This document shows, piece after piece, positions 13,150 to 19,728 of a DNA stretch of 21,302 nucleotides. Every line of letters begins with the position of its first letter. Positions within the stretch are counted from its first letter, which is position 1. The notes below the pieces were generated by a model. The model was given only the letters and a program-made list of their open reading frames with translations, ran no database searches and was not told where the DNA came from. Source of the DNA: JAEZVV01 sp036652035 (GTDB lineage Bacteria > Pseudomonadota > Gammaproteobacteria > Burkholderiales > Burkholderiaceae_F); contig JAVVWR010000053.1 in assembly GCA_036652035.1 (NCBI GenBank), positions 1 to 21,302 of the forward strand, written 5' to 3'. A program made the translations under genes and the position numbers.

Positions 13150-14457
13150 TTACGCGGCGGTCGGCATCACGACCCGCAGCGTGACGCCGCGGCCGTCCAG
13201 GCCGTCGGTCAGAAGCGCGAACCCGCCATGCATCGCGGCCACCTGATGCACGATGGCCAGTCCCAGTCCGCTGCCCGGCGCGGCGGTGCCCATGGCGCGG
13301 TAGAAACGGTCGAACACCCGGCCGCGCTCTTCCGGCGCCACGCCGGGGCCGTTGTCGGCTACTTCGAGAACGGATTGGCCGTCTTCCTGCCGCACCCGCA
13401 GTTCGATTCGGCCGCCTTCTGGGGTGTAGCGAATGGCGTTGTCGACCAGATTGTTGGCGAGCAGGCGCAAAGCATCTTCGGCGCCCAAGACCGCTGCGGG
13501 AGCGAGCTGCGTGCTGATCGTGATGTGCTTCTGGTCGGCCAGGGGGTGCAACTCGTCGGCAACGCTGGCGGCGAGCCGGTCAAGATCAACCCGCTCGGTC
13601 GGCTTGTCGGCGGCGTCGGGGTCGAGGCGGGCCATCGTGAGCAATTGCTGCACCAGCCGTGTGGCGCGCTTGACGCCCTCCTTGAGCCGAGTGAAGGAGC
13701 GGGCCCGGTCTTCGGGGGTGGCGGCCCGTTCGGCGAGCTGGATCTGCAGGGTCAGGGCGGTCAGCGGCGTACGCAGTTCATGCGCGGCGTCGGCGGCAAA
13801 GCGGCGTTGCGCATCGAAGCTCTGACCGAGGCGGCCGAGCAGATCGTTGAGCGCGCCCGCCAGCGGTTCAAGCTCTTCAGGCAGGTGGCGGGTCGGTAGC
13901 GGTTCGAGCGAGGTCGGGCTGCGCCGCCGCACCGCCTGAGCCACCCGGTTGAGCGGAGCCAGGCCCTGGCCCACCATGATCCACACCGCCACACCTAGAA
14001 ACGGCAACAGGATCAGCACCGGCAAGAGGATGCGCCAGGCTGCGGCGACGGCCAATTCGGTGCGCAGGGCGGTGGGCTGGGCGACCTGGATGAACTGGTC
14101 GCCCGCGGCGACCGAGAACATGCGCCAGCGCGCGCCGGCGTGGCTGATGGTCGAATAGCCCGGCCCTTCGGCCAGCGGCAGCGCCGGTGCCGGTCGCGAC
14201 AGATAGATGCGGTTGTTGATGGGGTCGGTGATCTGCACCAGCACCCGGTGTTCGGGCGATTCGCCGGCGCGCTGCAAACGGTTCAGGTCGATGCTGGCAT
14301 GGTCGCGCAAGGACAGCGCCACCTGCTGCAGCTCGCCGTCGAGCAGGCTGTCGATTTCCAGTTGAGCCGAAAAGAAGGTGCCGATGGCGGCACCAAGGCC
14401 GGCGGCCAACAGGGCGCCGAGCAGGGTGAAAAGCAGGCGACGGCGAATCGAATGCAT
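13150..14457 (-). CDS. sensor histidine kinase (QseC/PmrB/TctE-like)
   Basis: This is an inner-membrane kinase of 435 residues, partner of the response regulator upstream. TM1 spans about 7-29, a small periplasmic domain 30-138, TM2 142-163, and a HAMP-like linker to about 215. The phospho-accepting histidine is H226 in ADAAHELRTPL. The ATP-binding domain has the N box around N340 (NNLVDNAIRYTPEGG), G1 at 368-372 (DNGPG), the F box at 382-386 (FDRFY) and G2 at 395-402 (GSGLGLAI). All catalytic motifs are intact. Architecture and partner place it with the QseC/PmrB/TctE group; the signal cannot be told from sequence. It lies 73 bases after the tfoX-like gene and is probably in the dedA operon. 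No strong ribosome-binding site precedes the ATG. Confidence 0.95.
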   Translation of the reverse strand: MHSIRRRLLFTLLGALLAAGLGAAIGTFFSAQLEIDSLLDGELQQVALSLRDHASIDLNRLQRAGESPEHRVLVQITDPINNRIYLSRPAPALPLAEGPGYSTISHAGARWRMFSVAAGDQFIQVAQPTALRTELAVAAAWRILLPVLILLPFLGVAVWIMVGQGLAPLNRVAQAVRRRSPTSLEPLPTRHLPEELEPLAGALNDLLGRLGQSFDAQRRFAADAAHELRTPLTALTLQIQLAERAATPEDRARSFTRLKEGVKRATRLVQQLLTMARLDPDAADKPTERVDLDRLAASVADELHPLADQKHITISTQLAPAAVLGAEDALRLLANNLVDNAIRYTPEGGRIELRVRQEDGQSVLEVADNGPGVAPEERGRVFDRFYRAMGTAAPGSGLGLAIVHQVAAMHGGFALLTDGLDGRGVTLRVVMPTAA

Positions 14458-14530
14458 GGTGGCAGCGGGAGCGGGCGAGGCGTCGCCGGGAACGGGGAGA
14501 GAGTCTGGGGCCGCAGATGGCGGGGGCGGT

Positions 14531-14869
14531 TCAGCGCGGTGCGCTGGCTTTGGGCTTCTTCGGACGTGGCAGCGGCAGTTCGTCGGCGCTGCGGCGGACC
14601 AGCGCGGTGATCGCGGCGCGGTCGTCGAGCGTTTCCTGAACCAAAAAATACGGCTTGGCGCCCGGGTAGGGCGGCGCCTCGACCACCGGATTCAGCAAGG
14701 CGCGTGCCGCTACCGTGGGCTTGAGAAACAGCTGGTTGTTGCAGATGAGAGCCACGACCTTGCTGTCGCAATACACCGCGTACTCGCCGAACATTTTTTT
14801 GAATTCGATGTGACCGGCAGCGCCGATCTGATCGCGCACGTAGTCGACAAAACTCGAGTCCGATGCCAT
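14531..14869 (-). CDS. TfoX/Sxy N-terminal domain protein
   Basis: This is a 112-residue protein made of the TfoX N-terminal domain alone: FVDYVRDQIGAAGHIEFKKMFGEYAVYCDSKVVALICNN is split here as FVDYVRDQIG (7-16), KKMFGEYAVY (24-33) and ALICNNQLFLKPT (40-52), all typical. Then come a YPGAKPYF segment and a basic Pro-rich tail. Full-length Sxy/TfoX competence regulators are about 200 residues with a second domain, which is absent. Short members are common and mostly uncharacterised. The ATG at 14869 has AGGA upstream and lies 21 bases after the response-regulator stop, with the kinase gene following. Insertion between regulator and kinase suggests a role tied to this two-component system, but that is inference. 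Confidence 0.88.
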   Translation of the reverse strand: MASDSSFVDYVRDQIGAAGHIEFKKMFGEYAVYCDSKVVALICNNQLFLKPTVAARALLNPVVEAPPYPGAKPYFLVQETLDDRAAITALVRRSADELPLPRPKKPKASAPR

Positions 14870-14890
14870 GGCCGGTCCTGGTGCGGTGGG

Positions 14891-15550
14891 TCAGGCGTCG
14901 TTGAGCACGTAGCCCACGCCGCGTACGTTCTTGATCGCGTCGTCGGCGAGTTTCTTGCGCAAGTGATGGATATGGACTTCGATCGCGTTGCTGCCGACGC
15001 TGGTGTCCCAGCTGTAGAGCTTTTCTTCGAGCTGCGAGCGCGACAAAACCATGCCCGGTCGCTCGGCCAGGGCGGCCAGCAGCGCGTATTCCTTGCTCGA
15101 CAAGACCACCGGTTTGCCGTCGAAGCTCACCTCGCGGGTCGCGGGCGTGAGGCGCAGGCGGCCGCGTTCAATCACCGGCTCGGCGCGGCCGGCGGCACGG
15201 CGCAGCAGGGCACGCACGCGGGCGGCGAGTTCGTCGAGATCGAAGGGCTTGATCAGGTAATCGTCGGCGCCGGCATCGAGCCCTTTGACGCGATCGCTCA
15301 CGGTGTCGCGTGCGGTAGCCACCAAGACCGGGATGTCGAGCCGGCGCGTGCGCAGTTCTTCGAGCACCGCGATGCCGTCCTTGCCGGGCAGTCCGAGGTC
15401 GAGCACGACCAGCGAGAACGGTGTGGTCTCGAGCGCGGCGAGCGCCGAGCGGCCATCGCGCACCCAGTCGACCGCGTAGCCCTCGCTCTTGAGGCCCTCG
15501 GTCACGCTCTCGCCGATCATGGCGTCGTCTTCCACCAGCAGCAGTCTCAC
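14891..15550 (-). CDS. OmpR-family response regulator (QseB/PmrA-like)
   Basis: This is a DNA-binding response regulator, 219 residues, the usual length. The receiver domain has acidic residues E7-D8-D9, phospho-acceptor D51 (VVLDLGLPG), switch threonine T79 and K101 (LIKPFD). The winged-helix domain from about 125 ends with the recognition part VGSNAIEVHIHHLRKKL and RGVGYVLN. This is the QseB/PmrA/TctD pattern, whose targets often carry tandem TTAA-type half-sites; one lies upstream of degQ. The start is GTG at 15550, sharing bases with the dedA stop in a GTGA overlap, so translation is coupled to dedA. The cognate kinase follows after the tfoX-like gene. Confidence 0.96.
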   Translation of the reverse strand: MRLLLVEDDAMIGESVTEGLKSEGYAVDWVRDGRSALAALETTPFSLVVLDLGLPGKDGIAVLEELRTRRLDIPVLVATARDTVSDRVKGLDAGADDYLIKPFDLDELAARVRALLRRAAGRAEPVIERGRLRLTPATREVSFDGKPVVLSSKEYALLAALAERPGMVLSRSQLEEKLYSWDTSVGSNAIEVHIHHLRKKLADDAIKNVRGVGYVLNDA

Positions 15551-16134
15551 AGCGGCTTCTCCGAATTCGTTGCCTGGGCGTGCAGGCGGCGCAGGATTAC
15601 GCGCACCACCGGCACCAGGATCAACAACAGCGCCACCACGCCGATGGCGATCTCTTCGAGCTTCTTGGCATCACCCAGCCAACGTTCGGCGGCCGCGCCA
15701 AAGCTCCAGCCGAGCGCGCCGATCACGCCCGCCCACAGCAGAGCGCCGATGGCGTTGGCGAGCACGAACTGCCACACCGGCATCCGGCCCATGCCGACCA
15801 CCGCCGGGCCGGCGGTGCGTAGTCCCACCGCAAACCGCAGCAGGATCACGGCGCCAAAGCGCCAACGGGCGATCAAGGCGTCAACCTTGGGCACGGCCGT
15901 TGCCATCCATGGAAAACGTTTCATCAGCGCCGGGCCGTGGCGCCGCCCCAGCCAGAACCAGAGATTGTCGCCAACAAAAGCGCCCGCGGCGGCGGCGCTC
16001 ATGACCAGCGGCAGCTTGAGATAGCCCAGGTGCGCCATGAAAGCGCCGATCACGTAGATGGTTTCGCCCTCGATCATGGCGGCCGCAAAGACCGCGAAAT
16101 AACCGTAGTGCTCGACGAGGGATTGGAAGTTCAT
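15547..16134 (-). CDS. DedA-family membrane protein
   Basis: This is a polytopic inner-membrane protein of the DedA (SNARE-associated) family, about 195 residues. It has the family N-terminal signature HYGYFAVFAAAMIEGETIYVIGAF (split: HYGYFAVFAAAM, 9-20; IEGETIYVIG, 21-30) with the membrane-embedded acidic residues. GAFVGDNLWFWLGRRHG and LLRFAVGLRTAGPAVVGMGRM, the family's G-x-R-x-x-x-P type motif, follow. DedA proteins support lipid-carrier recycling, proton-motive force and resistance to cationic peptides in several Gram-negatives. The ATG at 16134 gives the standard N-terminus; a GTG at 16194 adds an unrelated Arg/Pro-rich leader. It is the first gene of the dedA-regulator-tfoX-kinase unit, diverging from icmF across 176 bases. 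Confidence 0.92.
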   Translation of the reverse strand: MNFQSLVEHYGYFAVFAAAMIEGETIYVIGAFMAHLGYLKLPLVMSAAAAGAFVGDNLWFWLGRRHGPALMKRFPWMATAVPKVDALIARWRFGAVILLRFAVGLRTAGPAVVGMGRMPVWQFVLANAIGALLWAGVIGALGWSFGAAAERWLGDAKKLEEIAIGVVALLLILVPVVRVILRRLHAQATNSEKPL

Positions 16135-16232
16135 GGGCGGAGCGCAGGAAGGACAAGCCGAAGGATAACGAGCGGGGCGGCGTGATTGCGCCACACCGGT
16201 GTTTGAGTCCGCAGCTTGCCTGGGTAGTTTCC

Positions 16233-16261
16233 TTGACGTTGACGTAAGCGGCAGCTAGCTT
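16233..16261 (+). promoter_or_regulatory. weak sigma-70 promoter candidate for icmF
   Basis: TTGACG (16233-16238) and TAGCTT (16256-16261) are spaced by 17 bases. The -35 is good, while the -10 matches only the first two and last positions. The TTGACG is immediately repeated (16239-16244). It lies in the dedA/icmF divergent gap, about 45 bases before the icmF start. No cobalamin riboswitch-like structure was recognised there. Confidence 0.25.
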
Positions 16262-16310
16262 TGATCCATTCCAGGCGCTGCCACAGACGGCGCCGGCCCG
16301 GAGACAAGCC

Positions 16311-19300
16311 ATGACCGATCTTTCGCTCGCCCAGACTCTGGCCGACTACCGCCCGGCCAACAAACTGCGCTTTGTCACTGCCGCCAGCCTGTTCGATGGC
16401 CACGACGCCAGCATCAACATCATGCGGCGCATTCTGCAGGGCATGGGAGTCGAGGTGATCCATCTCGGCCACAACCGCTCGGTCGAAGAGATCGTCACCG
16501 CCGCGCTGCAGGAAGACGTGCAAGGCATCGCGGTGAGCAGCTACCAGGGCGGCCATGTCGAGTTCTTCAAGTACATGCTCGACCTCTTGCGTGCGCGCGG
16601 CGGCGCCAACATCAAGGTCTTTGGCGGCGGCGGCGGGGTGATTGTTCCGGCCGAAATTGCCGAGCTCCACGCCTATGGCGTGACGCATATCTTTTCGCCC
16701 GAAGACGGTCAGAAGCTCGGGCTGCAAGGCATGATCGGCGCGATCGCCGCGGCGGCCGATCAGGACCTGGCCCGGCTCGCTCCCACCTCCGCCGAATCGC
16801 TGCGAGAGGCCGATGCCGGTCGCCGCTGGCGGGCGCTGGCGCAGATCATCACCGCGCTGGAAAACGGCGTCGCCAGCAGCGCCTTGCGGCACGAGCTGAG
16901 AGCGGCTGCGGCCCAGGTGCGCGTACCCGTGCTCGGCATCACCGGCACCGGTGGCGCGGGCAAGAGCAGCCTGACCGACGAGCTGATCCGCCGCCTGCGG
17001 CTTGACCAGGGCGATGCGCTGGCGATCGCCGTCATCAGCATCGACCCCAGCCGGCGCAAGAGCGGCGGCGCGCTGCTGGGCGACCGCATCCGCATGAACG
17101 CGATCGGTCCGTGGCAGCAAGGGCCGCGCGTCTTCATGCGCAGCCTTGCCACTCGCTCATCGGCGTCGAGCCCGGGCAGCGAGATCTCCGCCGCCCTGCC
17201 CGAGGTGATTGCCGCGGTGAAGGCGGCGGGCTTCGATCTGGTGCTGGTCGAGACCAGTGGCATCGGCCAGGGCGATGCGGCGATCGTCCCGCATGTCGAC
17301 GCGAGCCTTTACGTGATGACGCCCGAGTACGGCGCCGCCAGCCAGCTCGAGAAGATCGACATGCTCGACTTCGCCGATTTCGTGGCGATCAACAAGTTCG
17401 ACCGCAAGGGCGCGGCCGATGCGCTGCGCGACGTGAGCAAACAGGTCCAGCGCAATCGCGGCGAGTTCTCCAGAAGCCCCGGCGACATGCCGGTGTTCGG
17501 CACCCAGGCGGCGCGCTTCAATGACGATGGCGTGACCGCGCTCTACCAGGCGCTGCTGCCGCATCTGGCGGCGCTCGGTCTGCGGGTGAAGGAATTCATG
17601 CTGCCGCCGGTAGCCACCCGGCACAGCACGCAACAAGTGGCGATCGTGCCGCCGCAGCGCAGCCGCTACCTGGCCGAAATCGCCGACAGCCTGCGCGGCT
17701 ACAAGCGCCGTGCGCGCGAGCAGGCGCGGCTTGCGCGCGAGCGCCAGCAGCTGCTCGCGGCGCGCGCCATGCTCGCGTCCGAATGCGGCGAGAGCAGCGG
17801 CTCACTGGAAGCGCTGGCGCAGGTGCGTCAAGACCGGCTCGACGCTCATAGCTGCAAACTGCTCGCCCAGTGGACCGACATGCAAAAGGCCTACGGCGGC
17901 GACGACTACGTGGTGAAGATCCGCGACCAGGAGATCCGCACCGCGCTCACCACCACCTCGCTGTCGGGCACCAAGATCCGCAAGGTGGCTCTGCCGCGCT
18001 ACGAGGACGACGGCGAGCGGCTCCAGTGGCTGATGCTCGAAAACGTCCCCGGCAGTTTTCCCTTCACCGCTGGGGTGTTCGCTTTCAAGCGAGAGAACGA
18101 AGACCCCACCCGGATGTTCGCGGGCGAGGGCGATGCCTTTCGCACCAACCGCCGCTTCAAGCTGCTCTCAGAGGGCATGCCCGCCAAGCGCTTGAGCACG
18201 GCGTTCGACAGCGTCACCCTCTACGGCCACGACCCCGACCCGCGCCCCGACATCGTTGGCAAGGTCGGCAACAGCGGCGTGAGCATTGCCACGCTCGACG
18301 ACATGAAGGTGCTGTATTCGGGCTTCGATCTCACCGCGCCCGCCACCAGCGTCAGCATGACGATCAACGGCCCCGCGCCGACGATTCTGGCGATGTTCAT
18401 GAACACCGCGATCGACCAGAACCTCGACCAGTTCAAGCTCGACAATGGCCGCGAACCCTTGGACGACGAAGCGGCCAAGATCCGCGCATGGGTGCTCGCC
18501 AATGTGCGCGGCACGGTGCAGGCCGACATCCTCAAGGAAGACCAGGGCCAGAACACCTGCATCTTCTCGACCGATTTTTCCTTGAAGGTGATGGGCGACA
18601 TCCAGCAATGGTTTGTCGCCCACGACGTGCGCAACTTCTATTCGGTCTCGATCAGCGGCTATCACATCGCCGAAGCCGGAGCCAACCCGATCAGCCAGCT
18701 CGCCTTCACGCTCGCCAACGGCTTCACTTACGTGGAGGCGTATCTCGCGCGCGGCATGGCGATCGACGATTTCGCGCCCAACCTCAGTTTCTTTTTCAGC
18801 AACGGCATGGACCCCGAGTACAGCGTTCTCGGTCGCGTGGCGCGCCGCATCTGGGCGGTGGCGATGCGCGACAAATACGGCGCCAACGAACGCAGCCAGA
18901 AGCTCAAGTACCACTGCCAAACCAGCGGTCGCAGCCTGCACGCGCAGGAGATCCAGTTCAACGACATCCGCACCACGCTGCAGGCCTTGATCGCCACTTA
19001 CGACAACGCCAACAGCCTGCACACCAATGCCTTTGACGAAGCGATCACCACCCCTACCGAAGAGAGCGTGCGCCGCGCGATGGCGATCCAGCTCATCATC
19101 AACCGCGAGTGGGGGCTGGCGAAAAACGAGAATCCGAACCAGGGCAGCTTCATCATCGACGAGCTGACCGAGCTGGTCGAAGAAGCGGTGTTGAAAGAGT
19201 TCGAGGCGATCGCTGAGCGCGGCGGCGTGCTCGGCGCGATGGAGCTGGGCTACCAGCGCGGCAAGATCCAGGAAGAATCACTGCACTACGAGCATCTCAA

Positions 19301-19607
19301 GCACGCCGGCGAGCTGCCCATCATCGGCGTCAATTCCTTTAGGAATCCGCACGGCGAGGCGGTGCCGCAGCCCATCGAACTCGCCCGCTCGACCGAGGAA
19401 GAAAAGCAGAGCCAGCTCGCGCGCCTGGCCGACTTCCACGCCCGCCATGCCGCCGAAGCGCCTGCCATGCTGGCTCGGCTCAAGCAGGCCGTGATCGCCA
19501 ACGACAACGTCTTCGCCGTGTTGATGGACGCGGTGCGCTGCTGCAGCCTGGGCCAGATCACCGCGGCGCTGTTTGAGGTGGGGGGGCAGTACCGGCGGAG
19601 CATGTGA
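16311..19607 (+). CDS. icmF: fused isobutyryl-CoA mutase with G-protein chaperone
   Basis: This adenosylcobalamin enzyme interconverts isobutyryl-CoA and n-butyryl-CoA in the cytoplasm; some relatives also act on longer branched substrates. At 1098 residues it has the normal fused length. The B12-binding domain (about 18-150) has the D29-x-H31 lower-ligand motif in LFDGHDASINIMRR. The MeaB-like GTPase domain (about 205-420) has the P-loop GTGGAGKS at 212-219, ETSGIGQGD at 314-322 and NKFD at 361-364. A helical Arg-rich linker leads into the mutase domain (about 560-1098), with SISGYHIAEAGANPISQLAFTLANG-type barrel sequence and FPFTAGVFAFKREN. All domains look intact. Start choice is supported by GGAGA 6 bases upstream of the ATG. 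It is transcribed toward acnD, 121 bases away. Confidence 0.97.
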   Translation: MTDLSLAQTLADYRPANKLRFVTAASLFDGHDASINIMRRILQGMGVEVIHLGHNRSVEEIVTAALQEDVQGIAVSSYQGGHVEFFKYMLDLLRARGGANIKVFGGGGGVIVPAEIAELHAYGVTHIFSPEDGQKLGLQGMIGAIAAAADQDLARLAPTSAESLREADAGRRWRALAQIITALENGVASSALRHELRAAAAQVRVPVLGITGTGGAGKSSLTDELIRRLRLDQGDALAIAVISIDPSRRKSGGALLGDRIRMNAIGPWQQGPRVFMRSLATRSSASSPGSEISAALPEVIAAVKAAGFDLVLVETSGIGQGDAAIVPHVDASLYVMTPEYGAASQLEKIDMLDFADFVAINKFDRKGAADALRDVSKQVQRNRGEFSRSPGDMPVFGTQAARFNDDGVTALYQALLPHLAALGLRVKEFMLPPVATRHSTQQVAIVPPQRSRYLAEIADSLRGYKRRAREQARLARERQQLLAARAMLASECGESSGSLEALAQVRQDRLDAHSCKLLAQWTDMQKAYGGDDYVVKIRDQEIRTALTTTSLSGTKIRKVALPRYEDDGERLQWLMLENVPGSFPFTAGVFAFKRENEDPTRMFAGEGDAFRTNRRFKLLSEGMPAKRLSTAFDSVTLYGHDPDPRPDIVGKVGNSGVSIATLDDMKVLYSGFDLTAPATSVSMTINGPAPTILAMFMNTAIDQNLDQFKLDNGREPLDDEAAKIRAWVLANVRGTVQADILKEDQGQNTCIFSTDFSLKVMGDIQQWFVAHDVRNFYSVSISGYHIAEAGANPISQLAFTLANGFTYVEAYLARGMAIDDFAPNLSFFFSNGMDPEYSVLGRVARRIWAVAMRDKYGANERSQKLKYHCQTSGRSLHAQEIQFNDIRTTLQALIATYDNANSLHTNAFDEAITTPTEESVRRAMAIQLIINREWGLAKNENPNQGSFIIDELTELVEEAVLKEFEAIAERGGVLGAMELGYQRGKIQEESLHYEHLKHAGELPIIGVNSFRNPHGEAVPQPIELARSTEEEKQSQLARLADFHARHAAEAPAMLARLKQAVIANDNVFAVLMDAVRCCSLGQITAALFEVGGQYRRSM

Positions 19608-19667
19608 TCCGCTTGGCCGCTGCGTTGGGCGCTGTCTGGGCTCGCAGCCTGGTCCAATTGCGCCTGC

Positions 19668-19673
19668 AATAAT
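19668..19673 (+). promoter_or_regulatory. possible -10 element before acnD
   Basis: AATAAT matches the sigma-70 -10 consensus at five of six positions in an otherwise GC-rich gap, 55 bases before the acnD ATG. There is no convincing -35 at 17 bases, so it is tentative. No terminator was seen after icmF, so co-transcription is also possible. Confidence 0.25.
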
Positions 19674-19728
19674 CGAAGCCATCGAGTCGCCGCGTCATCC
19701 CTCTGGAAATCCAACCTTGTCCGCAGTC

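Noticed and set aside
14474..14487. GGCGA/TCGCC hairpin between tfoX-like gene and kinase
   Set aside because: Short, no T-run, and the region is GC-rich; not distinguishable from chance.
14378..16024. 548-codon plus-strand frame across kinase, tfoX, regulator and dedA
   Set aside because: It covers four recognised minus-strand genes and has no recognisable motif.
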